From Akkermansiaceae bacterium (lineage in GTDB: Bacteria > Verrucomicrobiota > Verrucomicrobiia > Verrucomicrobiales > Akkermansiaceae), in assembly GCA_019634595.1 (NCBI GenBank), contig JAHCBC010000004.1, forward strand, positions 248,001-312,000: 64,000 nt of DNA, in the 5' to 3' direction. Shown one piece after another: positions 8,655-16,449 of this stretch (the stretch's first letter is position 1; every line of letters starts with the position of its first letter). Below the pieces are notes generated by a model. It was not told the origin of the DNA. It did no database searches and was given only the letters and a program-made list of their open reading frames with translations. A program made the position numbers and the translations under genes.

Positions 8655-10556
8655 ATGCGCGATCATTCAAGCTCCCAAGAACACGAAGCGGCGCCTCTCG
8701 CCCTAACCGTACTGACAGTCATTGGAATGGTGTTGGCTATAGGAGCCTACTTGCCCTTGGGAGACTCGAGTTCCCGGTTTTTTATTATTTCGGGATCATC
8801 GCTCGTGTATCTCGCAGGAGGGTTGCCGACCGCTTGGAGGGCTCTTTCCACCTTATGGAAGGAGCGCGTCCTGGACATCGATCTTCTGATGGTGTCGGCG
8901 GCAGCGGCGGCGCTCGCGGTAGGCGCTCCTTTTGAGGGAGCGGTTCTGCTAACGCTATTCAGCATCTCGACCACCTTGGAGCAACGAGCATTGGGACGGG
9001 CACGCCGGGCCATCGAGGCTTTGATGGCGCTCCGCCCGGAAACCGCCTTGCGTAAGTTCGAAGACGGGACCATTACGGAGGTCCCGGCGGCCGATCTGCG
9101 ATTGGGGGATGTGGTGGTGCTTCGCCCGGGCGCGCGGGTACCTGCGGATGGAACGATCCTGAACGGACACAGCTCGATCGACGAGGCGAGCATCACGGGC
9201 GAATCCATGCCTGTGAGCAAATCTCCCGGTGCCCCCGTTTTTGAAGCAACGGTAAACCTTGATGGGGTGCTGGATATCCAGATCACCAAGGGCTTGGCGG
9301 AAAGCACCATCGCACGGATGATCGCGCTGGTGACGGAGGCGCAGGCGACCAAGGCTCCGTCCGAGCGATTCAGCGCATGGTTCGGGCAACGCTATACCAT
9401 AGGCGTTTTTATCGGGGTGGTTCTGGCCTTCGTCGGCTTCTACTGGGCGGGGCGTAATTGGGACGATGCACTTTACCGGGCTGCCACTCTTCTTGTGGCC
9501 GCAAGCCCTTGCGCGATCGTAATCTCCGTCCCGGCAGCGATTTTGTCGGCTCTCTCTGCAGCAGCCCGGGGGGGAGTCCTGTTCAAAGGGGGAGGTGCTC
9601 TGGAAACCCTGGCTGCCATCGACACCTTCGCGTTCGATAAAACTGGAACACTCACCACCGGGAAAGCTTCCGTAAAAGGCATCGTGGCGCTCGACGGGGA
9701 CGAACGGCAATTTTTATCGCTTTTGGCGGGCGTTGAAGCGCAATCCGAGCATCACAGTGCCGAAGCCATACGCCGGGAGGCGGTTTCGCGCGACATTCCT
9801 TTCGCGCGAGTGGAGAACGTTAGCAACCGCCCAAGTGCAGGCATCGTCGGAACTTGGGCAAATGGACAGATATGGGCTGGCAACCCCCGACTTGCCGCGC
9901 AGATGAACGCACCGATCGATCATCCTGCTCTTGCCAGTCTATCCGACACCTCACAGACCGTTATTTATCTGGGAGTGGATCGCCGTGTATTGGGAGCCGT
10001 CAGCATCGCCGATCAACTACGCCCCACTTCCAGAGCGGCCCTTACAGCACTTCGGGAAAGTGGCGTAAAAAAGATTGTGATGATGACTGGTGACCGCCTT
10101 CCTGTCGCCCTGAGAATAGGGGAAGAACTTGGGCTGCCAACCGACGCGATCCATGCCGACATGCTACCCCAAGACAAAGTCCAAATGGTAGGGTTGCTCA
10201 CCAACAACGGAAAAGTCGCGTTCGTTGGCGATGGAGTGAACGACGCAGCGGCACTCGCTCGCGCTGATGTTGGCATCGCCATGGGGGCGGCGGGTTCGGA
10301 AGTGGCACTCCAGGCAGCTGACGTCGCCCTGCTATCGGAAGACATGGAACGCCTCGCGGCAGCGCATAAACTGGCACGCAGAACGGCGACGATTATCCGC
10401 CAAAACCTTACTTTCGCGATTGGGGCGATGGTGGTTCTTGTCATCGGCGGGTTGTTTATGAATTTTCCGCTGCCCCTGGTGGTGATCGGGCATGAAGGCG
10501 GAACCGTGCTAGTGGTTCTGAATGGCTTGCGCCTGCTCGTTTCGCCGCCACGTTGA
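8655..10556 (+). CDS. P1B-type metal-exporting ATPase, P1B-4 subgroup
   Basis: This inner-membrane pump of 633 residues couples ATP hydrolysis to transition-metal export. It shows the actuator loop TGES, the membrane motif SPC (ASPCAIVISVPAAILSA), the phosphorylation site DKTGTLTTG, the nucleotide-binding EHHSAEAI region and the hinge GDGVNDAAALARADVGIAMG. The last membrane helix has HEGGTVLVVLNGLRLL. SPC in TM4 with HEGG in TM6 is the hallmark of the P1B-4 group (CoaT/PfeT-like; Co, Fe or Zn export reported). There is no N-terminal heavy-metal-associated domain, also typical of that group, though the first residues are His-containing. GTG at 8622 is an alternative start; neither start has a clear ribosome-binding site. 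Substrate is not decidable from sequence. Confidence 0.92.
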   Translation: MRDHSSSQEHEAAPLALTVLTVIGMVLAIGAYLPLGDSSSRFFIISGSSLVYLAGGLPTAWRALSTLWKERVLDIDLLMVSAAAAALAVGAPFEGAVLLTLFSISTTLEQRALGRARRAIEALMALRPETALRKFEDGTITEVPAADLRLGDVVVLRPGARVPADGTILNGHSSIDEASITGESMPVSKSPGAPVFEATVNLDGVLDIQITKGLAESTIARMIALVTEAQATKAPSERFSAWFGQRYTIGVFIGVVLAFVGFYWAGRNWDDALYRAATLLVAASPCAIVISVPAAILSALSAAARGGVLFKGGGALETLAAIDTFAFDKTGTLTTGKASVKGIVALDGDERQFLSLLAGVEAQSEHHSAEAIRREAVSRDIPFARVENVSNRPSAGIVGTWANGQIWAGNPRLAAQMNAPIDHPALASLSDTSQTVIYLGVDRRVLGAVSIADQLRPTSRAALTALRESGVKKIVMMTGDRLPVALRIGEELGLPTDAIHADMLPQDKVQMVGLLTNNGKVAFVGDGVNDAAALARADVGIAMGAAGSEVALQAADVALLSEDMERLAAAHKLARRTATIIRQNLTFAIGAMVVLVIGGLFMNFPLPLVVIGHEGGTVLVVLNGLRLLVSPPR

Positions 10557-10868
10557 ACTTGCTTGGATCAGTTTCAGCCAACGCCCACGGCAGGAAAAAA
10601 CTTCTAAAAAGTCGTCTGAAATGGCGCCTAATATCCATTCCGGTCGGTTCCCATCTGTCAGGACTGCGTGCTAAAGATATGCCCTATCCCCTGAACAAAT
10701 CCGAATTTCTTTCCGGTTGGCTCGCCTTCCCAGGCATTTTCGAAACCACTTCTAAACCCGATTGTCCGATGTGAACAGATACAATACCCTCCAGCGGGCA
10801 AAAGAGTTATAATTATTGATCCATGCAAATTAAAGTGAGTTCCAGCTTCCTTTCTGCTTGTATCGCGC
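10557..10868. other. Intergenic stretch with no recognised gene
   Basis: About 310 bases after the ATPase gene hold only short overlapping open frames without family resemblance. An AT-rich patch around 10800-10840 could be a promoter for the small frame that follows, but no specific -35/-10 pair is convincing. Confidence 0.35.
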
Positions 10869-11018
10869 ATGCTCACCGGTCCTGTTGATCAAACCGAACT
10901 CCAGAAGCGCAGGATGAAGGCCGTCCGCCTCTTCGAAAAGGACATCTCCGCGGCAACCTCCGGCCTTTCCGCCGGGGCCATCCTCGATTTCTGGTTGGCC
11001 TACCGGACCATCAACTGA
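10869..11018 (+). CDS. Small hypothetical protein, 49 residues, probably phage-derived
   Basis: The frame begins MLTGPVDQTELQKRRMKAV and ends FWLAYRTIN. It is followed within 30 bases by a strong terminator hairpin, which supports it as a real 3' end of a transcription unit. The family is not recognised. It sits immediately before a short frame resembling the start of a phage structural protein, so both may be remnants of a prophage morphogenesis region. No function is assigned. Confidence 0.4.
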   Translation: MLTGPVDQTELQKRRMKAVRLFEKDISAATSGLSAGAILDFWLAYRTIN

Positions 11019-11044
11019 TTCACGGCCTGCTTGTTCATCTGGGG

Positions 11045-11078
11045 AGCCCGCATCCGGCAACGGGTGCGGGCTTTTTCT
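11045..11078 (+). terminator. Rho-independent terminator
   Basis: The perfect stem AGCCCGCA / TGCGGGCT, with additional pairing towards the loop, is followed by CTTTTTCTTT. It ends the transcription unit of the 49-residue gene. The layout (hairpin, T-tract, then TTTCC and an ATG about 15 bases later) resembles the hairpins at 15864, 17652 and 21135. Confidence 0.8.
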
Positions 11079-11092
11079 TTCCATCCACCATC

Positions 11093-11308
11093 ATGCCTTC
11101 CTCACCCACCGACATCTGCAACATGGCGCTCGCGCGGATCGCCGCGGCGCGCATCTCCATCCGGCCCTGCGCCGCGCCGAACCCCCTTATCCTCGAGCTT
11201 GGCCTCCTGCGCTTTCTTGCTTCATCGGTCGCAAAGGAATTGGCGATCCGCCTGCTCAATGAACCCCATCTGTTCGGCAACCGCCATCACGGTGCTTCAC
11301 CCTCATGA
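11093..11308 (+). pseudogene. Remnant of a phage virion-associated gene (N-terminal fragment)
   Basis: The first 24 residues (MPSSPTDICNMALARIAAARI) resemble the start of prophage head-tail or tail proteins, which commonly begin with a TD-x-CN-x-AL-x-RIG segment. After about residue 25 the reading loses that character, and the frame ends just after the reverse transcriptase start. I read it as a truncated phage gene whose remainder was replaced by the CRISPR adaptation module. The assignment rests on a short motif and is tentative. Confidence 0.35.
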
Positions 11309-12575
11309 GCCGCCCCATGGAAACCATCACCCTTGAGCAGATCATCCAGCCGGAGCTCATATCGGCCGCATTTGAAAGGCTCAGGCGCAACGACGGTTCG
11401 CCCGGCGAAGACGCCCTTACCATCCGCGACCTTGGAGAGGCAATGCCCACCCTCTGGCCCGCTACTGTGGAAGCGCTTCGCAACGGCACCTATCAGCCCG
11501 CCCCATTACGTCCCGTTTCCATACCCAAGCCTACCGGCGGCACCCGCAAGCTTGCCATACCTTCCGTTCTGGACCGCCTCATCCAGCACGCCATCACCGC
11601 CGCTCTGACACCCCCTTGGGAAGCCCGCTTCCCCCCTGCTCCTATGCTTACCGCCCGGGTACCGGTGCACAAGCCGGAATAGACGGCATCCTCGCATCCG
11701 CTCCCAGGTTCGCATCACCTGTCGCCCTCCGCTTCGACATCCGGGACTTTTTCAACAGCATTCCCCGTTCTGCCATAGCTGAGGTTCTGCACTCTACCCC
11801 CTGCGATCACGTCCTCACAAATCTCGTCCTCCGCTCGCTGTCGGCTCCCGTCGCTTCTCCGCTGGGTCCCATGCCGACCACAATGGGCATCCCCCAAGGC
11901 AGCCCACTTTCACCTCTCCTGTCGAATGCAGTGCTTATCCCGTTCGATCAGGTCATGTCCACCAACATCGGCCAATTCTTCCGCTATGCGGATGACATTC
12001 TCATCCTGTGTCGGGATGAAATTACAGCGGGATCATTTCTACAGTATGCCTCGGATGCGCTATCTTCTATCAGGCTCTCGATCAATCCCACGAAAACCAG
12101 CATCCAGCCTTTCGGTGACTGCTCGTTCCTGGGCTTCGGTTTCACCCATCGAAAGGAAGGATGGGTCCGAGACTTACACGTAAATACCCGGGAAGGTTGC
12201 ATCTCCCATCTCCGCCGCATGGAGGATTCCGGAAAATCCCCGCCGGAGATGGCGGTATTTCTCCGTCAATGGACTGCCTACTTCCTACCCTATGCGGACG
12301 ACCGGGCTCGTCACGCCGCATTCCTTTCGGAAACTGCCTCTACCTTCAGGTTGGTGCTCCCTGGCGCCACCCGCACCCGACAGCAGCGCCCACCTCCGGG
12401 ATACACCTACGATGCGAAGACACCGGAATGTTCCTACCGACGCTTTCCTTGGATTCTCCGCTACTTCCTGCGGCGCGTGCGCTTTGGCCTGCACTTCCGG
12501 CGGAAAGGATTCATCCCAATTCCTTCCGGGTTCCACATTACCATCGCGGGCCATCGCATCCACCTCCGCTTCTGA
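11305..12575 (+). pseudogene. CRISPR-associated reverse transcriptase, split by a -1 frame change
   Basis: Together two frames encode one complete group II intron-like reverse transcriptase. Frame one (11305-11682) has the fingers motifs, including IPKPTGGTRKLAIPSVLDRLIQ. Frame two (readable to 12575) continues SYAYRPGTGAQAG, then LRFDIRDFFNS (first catalytic Asp), GIPQGSPLSPLLSN, the FRYADDILIL active site, LSINPTKT and FLGFGF. The join lies at C-C-C-C-C-C-T at 11631-11637. In frame this is C CCC CCT, and a one-base backward slip restores the second frame exactly at CSYAYRPG. So this is either a homopolymer indel (mutation or sequencing error) or a -1 recoding site. The gene ends six bases before cas1, and the RT-cas1-cas2 order is that of spacer acquisition from RNA in RT-Cas1 systems. 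No Cas6 domain is seen. Alone, neither fragment could be active. Confidence 0.85.
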
Positions 12576-12581
12576 CCCGCC

Positions 12582-13568
12582 ATGCTTGTTGCCGTCCACA
12601 CTCCGCAGACCAGGATCCACCTGCGCCGCCGCTGTTTGTTGATCGTCCTGCCGGACGGCCAGGAAACCCGTGTTCCTCTCGAAGAAACGGAACGCCTGCT
12701 GGTCGGCTCACGGGTTTACCTCAGTTCCGCCGCACTTACCACCCTCATGGGCCGCGATGTTCCGGTGGTCATCATATCATCATCGGGACGCCATCTGGGG
12801 TCATTTGAACCTCCGTCGCCGCCACGCGGAGCGACACGCCGCCTCGTGCACCTGGCGACATCGGACGCCGGTTTCCGCGCCGTGATTGCCGGACGGATAA
12901 TCATCGCCAAGATTCTTAACGGACGCCGCGCTTTACAACGCCTCAATAACCGAAGACCTGCATCCGAAAAATCCGTCCTTGCGCAATTCAAGCACTTGGC
13001 CCGTGAGGCTGAACGCGCTGCGTCTGTTGAATCTCTTCGCGGCATCGAGGGAGCCGCCGCCGCACGTTATTTCCCGTTATGGGCACGTTTCCTTCCTCCG
13101 GCATTTCCATTTGTCTCCCGATCGAAACGTCCGCCACGCAACCCAGTCAACGCCGTCCTGTCCTTCATCTCCGCATTGGTACATGGCGAGATCCTGTCCG
13201 CAACCCTCAACCGCGGGTTCGATCCTACCGTCGGCTGCCTCCATGAAACCACCGACGACCGGCACTCCCTCGTCCTCGATCTCATGGAACCCTTTCGTCC
13301 GGCCCTCATCGAGCCTCTAACCCTCCGTTTGTTTTCGCTCGGCATCCTGTCGGAGAAGCATTTTAGGCCTCACGGACACGGGATTTACCTCAATGATCAG
13401 GGCCGCTCCCTTTTGCTCGAACAATATGAAGATCGTCTATCCCGCAGGTTCACCGACCCCCGCTCAGGATACCGAACCACGCTTCGAGCCTGTCTCCATG
13501 CCGCCCCGTTGGAGTTCAAGCTCTCGTTGGCGAATCCCGCCTGCCTCAACCCCTTTCTCCTCCCATGA
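12582..13568 (+). CDS. cas1: CRISPR-associated endonuclease Cas1
   Basis: Cas1 is the integrase that inserts new spacers together with Cas2. This 328-residue protein has the beta-rich N-terminal domain (residues 1-85, with RVPLEETERLLVGSRVYLS). Its helical catalytic domain has LRGIEGAAAARYF with the metal-binding Glu about 156, NPVNAVLSFISALV, and DPTVGCLHETTDDRHSLVLD with His about 221 and Asp about 233, followed by MEPFRP. All catalytic residues are present and the length is normal, so it looks functional. It lies six bases after the reverse transcriptase and overlaps cas2 by ATGA. It is not fused to the RT, unlike many type III RT-Cas1 proteins. Confidence 0.95.
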   Translation: MLVAVHTPQTRIHLRRRCLLIVLPDGQETRVPLEETERLLVGSRVYLSSAALTTLMGRDVPVVIISSSGRHLGSFEPPSPPRGATRRLVHLATSDAGFRAVIAGRIIIAKILNGRRALQRLNNRRPASEKSVLAQFKHLAREAERAASVESLRGIEGAAAARYFPLWARFLPPAFPFVSRSKRPPRNPVNAVLSFISALVHGEILSATLNRGFDPTVGCLHETTDDRHSLVLDLMEPFRPALIEPLTLRLFSLGILSEKHFRPHGHGIYLNDQGRSLLLEQYEDRLSRRFTDPRSGYRTTLRACLHAAPLEFKLSLANPACLNPFLLP

Positions 13569-13939
13569 TTTCCGCCCGCCTCCCCCCGCCCCCGGATGAC
13601 GCTTGGTGGGAGGAATTCTTTCCGGACACGCCTCACCCCAAGCCTCCCGGCGACCCTCTCATGCTGCGCCTCATCGTCTATGACATCACCGCCCCCAGGC
13701 GTCTCCGCCGCGTCGCAAAGGTTTGCGAAGATTATGGAATCCGCGTCCAGAAATCCATCTTCGAATGCTGGCTGGAGAACGAACCGTTTGAGAGCTTGTG
13801 GGATGCCCTCCTGGCTGAAATTGATGAACAGACTGATTCACTCGTCGCCTATACTTTGGATCGTGCTACTGCACGCTGCCGTCGCTCCGCGGGAAACCTG
13901 ACCAGAATTACGGAGAAACGCACCCGGGTCATTCTTTAA
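13565..13939 (+). CDS. cas2: CRISPR-associated protein Cas2 with N-terminal extension
   Basis: Cas2 forms the dimeric scaffold of the Cas1-Cas2 integrase. The ferredoxin-like core begins MLRLIVYDITAPRRLRRVAKVCEDYGIRVQKSIFEC, with the conserved Asp after the first strand. It continues with a typical length to residue 124. The ATG at 13565 overlaps the cas1 stop (ATGA) and gives a 32-residue Pro- and Trp-rich extension (PPPPDDAWWEEFFPD) before the core. A second ATG at 13661 would give the standard 92-residue Cas2. The overlap favours the long form, but the start is not settled. Confidence 0.92.
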   Translation: MISARLPPPPDDAWWEEFFPDTPHPKPPGDPLMLRLIVYDITAPRRLRRVAKVCEDYGIRVQKSIFECWLENEPFESLWDALLAEIDEQTDSLVAYTLDRATARCRRSAGNLTRITEKRTRVIL

Positions 13940-14135
13940 GGAATTTGACCGACCGGGAGTGCGGCAAAAACACCGGGACATCGGCCAACAATCCAAAGTG
14001 ACCTACTGCCAGTCGCTTGAGATAAATCCCGTTGGTATGTCAGCTCTTCCTCCGAAGATTTTTCCCTCGATCTCAGGATGGTAGATCAAACACCTCGGCT
14101 TGCCTTTTAACTGTCAGCACCATACACTGACCGTA
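13940..14135 (+). promoter_or_regulatory. Putative CRISPR leader
   Basis: The 196 bases between cas2 and the first repeat have no gene and are less GC-rich than their surroundings near the array. By position this is the leader, which drives array transcription and directs spacer insertion. The degenerate repeat at the opposite end of the array (14364) supports this orientation. No specific promoter was identified. Confidence 0.5.
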
Positions 14136-14383
14136 CTCCCCCACGGGAATCCGCCGAAAGGCATTGGAGACTTCTGGGATGCGAAGACGGTCAGGGCGGT
14201 AAGGGTAAGCTCCCGCACCGGGAATCCGCCGAAAGGCATTGGAGACTCATCGACGTGCGGTGCAAGATGCGTAACGACTTCGGTAATCTCCCGCACCGGG
14301 AATCCGCCGGAAAGCATTGGAGACTTAGCCGTGGGATTGCATTCCGAAGTGCCAAAAGCGCGCCTCCCATACTGGGAGTCCGC
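14136..14383 (+). CRISPR. Mini CRISPR array, three repeats plus a degenerate fourth, three spacers
   Basis: Repeats lie at 14136-14171 (36 bases), 14210-14246 (37) and 14288-14324 (37), with a decayed partial repeat at 14364-14383. The repeat starts CTCCCGCACCGGGAATCCGC and ends CATTGGAGAC. Spacers are 38, 41 and 39 bases and unrelated to each other. The first repeat has a one-base deletion and a substitution. The second and third differ at two positions inside CCGCCGAAAGG. The 5' part of the repeat forms a short hairpin, TCCCG-CAC-CGGGA. The array directly follows RT-cas1-cas2. Its small size and repeat divergence suggest little recent acquisition. Confidence 0.9.
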
Positions 14384-14675
14384 GTCCTGCCCGAAACCGC
14401 CGAGAAATTAAAGTTGCAGACGGTGCCTTTTCGCAGGTCCACATGCATCAGGATCAACCCGCGAAATTGGATCAGCCAGCTTGTGATTCACTCAAGGAAA
14501 CAATGTTGTGCAGAGCTTCTAATCCCTCCGTGTCCTATCAGTTTGTTTGACAATCTCCAGATCGATCTGCCGGTGAAGTGGCAAGTTCGCAACCTCACCC
14601 ACCAGATTCTCTGTGCAGCTCTGCCCTCCCATATTTTATTGAGCCACCCATTTCGGGCCTTGGAGGCTCCCATCA
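14384..14675. other. Intergenic region right of the CRISPR array
   Basis: About 290 bases between the array and the convergent hypothetical gene show no convincing gene. A 63-codon minus-strand frame and a 145-codon plus-strand frame overlap the array or run into the neighbouring gene antisense and look noncoding. No further repeat copies were seen. Confidence 0.4.
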
Positions 14676-15374
14676 TCAATTTTCCGAGCTGATCTCGACC
14701 TTTCTCAGATCAAGGATCCTCGACTTGCTGAAATCCCCCATGAGGGCCTTAATGTCCGCTTGGGTGCCGATGGCCAATCCACGGTACGATTCGTCATACC
14801 ACGCGATTATTCCTCCTTGAGTGGAAAGGGACGACATGTCCGCCCACACACGGTATCCCTTCGCCACATCGTTTGGGTCCATTTCCAACCACTCCGCGTC
14901 AGGTATCTTTCCAAACCCACGCAACGCCCCGACAATCTCCGGTTCGGTCCACCTGCGGGGATTCGAGACATTTCCCTCGGGATGTTTCAACAATGCGAGA
15001 GCCTTGACGGTTTCATCCCTGACCCCGGCGAACATCGTAAGTTCTGAAGTGAGGGCGAAACCGAAATACCTGAATGCGGTGTCTGTGCCCTTCGGCGGCA
15101 ACAACACATAGATGAACTTGTCGTCCCCGAATTTCTCGACGAACTGTGAAATATCCGAGCCAATCGTGACCGGTGTTGATTCGGTCGTTTGAGAATTCCA
15201 TTTCTTTCCACGATCCGGATCTTTGTTCCGCGCGGGGCGATCTTGCCCGCCTCCTCGTCCGGCGAAATAAGCCGTGGATATGATCCAGACCATCCCAGCC
15301 AAGAGAAACGGTGCCAGAAGCACCGCAACCAATGCGACGGGTGGGACCTTGTTAATTTTCTTCATCAAGCTCAT
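14676..15374 (-). CDS. Membrane-anchored hypothetical protein
   Basis: This 232-residue protein has one N-terminal membrane helix (residues about 12-35, VALVAVLLAPFLLAGMVWII). A Gly/Arg/Lys-rich linker (RGGGQDRPARNKDPDRGKK) follows, then a soluble domain of about 170 residues outside or inside the membrane. The domain is not recognised; it has FIYVLLPPKG, AFRYFGFAL and GIIAWYDESYRGLAIG segments. The next gene (15393-15665) lies 18 bases upstream on the same strand, so the two form a short operon transcribed from the operator region near 15690. ATG three codons downstream is an alternative start. Confidence 0.6.
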   Translation of the reverse strand: MSLMKKINKVPPVALVAVLLAPFLLAGMVWIISTAYFAGRGGGQDRPARNKDPDRGKKWNSQTTESTPVTIGSDISQFVEKFGDDKFIYVLLPPKGTDTAFRYFGFALTSELTMFAGVRDETVKALALLKHPEGNVSNPRRWTEPEIVGALRGFGKIPDAEWLEMDPNDVAKGYRVWADMSSLSTQGGIIAWYDESYRGLAIGTQADIKALMGDFSKSRILDLRKVEISSEN

Positions 15375-15392
15375 GATATCCGGCGGCGGAAT

Positions 15393-15665
15393 TCAGGAAG
15401 GGCGGTTCCCGGGCAGGGGCGGCGGACCGTTCTGCGGAATTGGCGGAGGCACCGGGGTTCTCATGCTTCGCGCGGCGATGTTCCGCTGCTCGACTTGTGA
15501 TCTGTGGCGCGGTTTGCCCGTGATCCAGACGACGAAGCTGCAGATCGACCAGACCAGCGAGCCAAGGAATACGAGCAGGAGCAGCAGCACGATCACACCT
15601 GGGAGGCTCTGAAGGCGGGTCAGAGCCATCGCACTGACGCAGAGAACGACGTAGGGGGCTTTCAT
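15393..15665 (-). CDS. Small membrane protein with Pro-rich tail
   Basis: This 90-residue protein starts at ATG 15665 (MKAPYVVLCVSAMALTRLQS). It has one or two membrane helices (VIVLLLLLVFLGSLVWSICSFVVWI) and a C-terminal tail rich in Pro and Arg (PVPPPIPQNGPPPLPGNRPS). The open frame continues upstream to 15752, but that part covers the operator dyads and is less plausible. The family is not recognised. Its start codon lies 22 bases from a perfect dyad at 15687-15708, so expression is probably under the island repressor. Confidence 0.55.
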   Translation of the reverse strand: MKAPYVVLCVSAMALTRLQSLPGVIVLLLLLVFLGSLVWSICSFVVWITGKPRHRSQVEQRNIAARSMRTPVPPPIPQNGPPPLPGNRPS

Positions 15666-15686
15666 AGGGATATCGGGAAAACTAGA

Positions 15687-15708
15687 AATGCTCCGTTTCT
15701 GGAGCATT
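15687..15708. promoter_or_regulatory. Operator dyad O1 (TGCTCC-N6-GGAGCA)
   Basis: This is a perfect inverted repeat with eight-base arms, AATGCTCC and GGAGCATT, around the spacer GTTTCT. The same arms with the same six-base spacing recur at 18760 and 20688. It lies between the divergent genes starting at 15665 (minus) and 15913 (plus). The natural binder is the XRE-family protein encoded at 20363-20641, whose own upstream region carries the same dyad. Confidence 0.75.
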
Positions 15709-15734
15709 GAACAAATCCGCCGCAAATCCGGCAA

Positions 15735-15750
15735 GCTCCGATTTCGGAAC
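15735..15750. promoter_or_regulatory. Secondary operator, degenerate dyad O1b
   Basis: GCTCC-GATTTC-GGAAC repeats the operator pattern with one mismatch in the right arm. It lies 29 bases from the perfect site O1. Paired strong and weak sites suggest cooperative repressor binding, as in phage-like switch regions. The assignment is inferred from similarity only. Confidence 0.5.
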
Positions 15751-15863
15751 AATCAAGACCTTTGGCTTCCCTGCGCAATTCCCCCACTCCCGGTGTCATA
15801 AGAATATGAAGACGACAGGTTGTCGTCCTGCGGGTCGCCCTGTGGCATTCCCGCTCCCCCACC

Positions 15864-15892
15864 CGGCCGGTCCTTTTTGGACCGGCCGTTTC
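15864..15892 (+). terminator. Strong hairpin with T-tract upstream of the 15913 gene
   Basis: A perfect ten-base stem CGGCCGGTCC / GGACCGGCCG encloses a TTTTT loop and is followed by TTTCCGTTTC. It lies 20 bases before the ATG at 15913. It would terminate or attenuate any transcript coming through the operator region, so it may be an attenuator rather than the end of an upstream gene: no plus-strand gene precedes it. Confidence 0.65.
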
Positions 15893-15912
15893 CGTTTCAA
15901 CCTCATTCCATC

Positions 15913-16449
15913 ATGGCCATCAAACTGATCGCAAACTACAGCAAGCGCCTCGGTCTCCCCGGCTACTCGTCCCACCAGTTCTCCATCTCGGTCGAAACCG
16001 AGCTGATGACCACGGACGACATCCCGGGCGAGTCCGAGCGCCTCTACCTGCTCCTCCAGTCCAACGTGGACGAGCAGATCCAATCCACCGGCTTCGTCCC
16101 TCCCGCCGACTACGGCATAGAGGACACATCTCCGGAGGATTCCCGTCCGGCAAACTCCTCCTCCGCTACCGCCAACGTCACCCAGTGGCAGCGCGGCCCG
16201 GCGTGGAAGTGTTCCGACAAGCAGCGGGATCTCATCCTCAAGGTCGTCGATGAGCACCAACTCGACAAAGCCCATATCGAATCGCTATCCAACGAGCGCT
16301 TCGGCAAGGGCGTGCGCCTCCTCAACAAGGTGGAGGCGTCGGGCCTGATCGACGAACTGCTCGACACCCACGGCGGCGGCCAACGCCAGTCCTCCGGCCA
16401 ACGCCGCAACAACGGCGCGGCTTACGGTGGAAGGAGGAACGCCGCATGA
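15913..16449 (+). CDS. Hypothetical protein, possible DNA-recombination partner of the adjacent nuclease
   Basis: This 178-residue protein begins MAIKLIANYSKRLGLPGYSS at ATG 15913. Residues 1-70 form a mixed alpha/beta domain. A low-complexity linker (EDSRPANSSSATA) follows, then a C-terminal helical segment (CSDKQRDLILKVVDEHQLD and VEASGLIDELLDTHGGG). A similar KQ-x-x-I ... EAS-x-LI-x-x-L pattern occurs at the end of several phage and plasmid DNA-metabolism proteins. The tail is Gly/Arg/Gln-rich. The gene overlaps the next one, a PD-(D/E)XK nuclease, by ATGA. A pairing of annealing protein and exonuclease is conceivable but not shown by motif. Confidence 0.6.
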   Translation: MAIKLIANYSKRLGLPGYSSHQFSISVETELMTTDDIPGESERLYLLLQSNVDEQIQSTGFVPPADYGIEDTSPEDSRPANSSSATANVTQWQRGPAWKCSDKQRDLILKVVDEHQLDKAHIESLSNERFGKGVRLLNKVEASGLIDELLDTHGGGQRQSSGQRRNNGAAYGGRRNAA

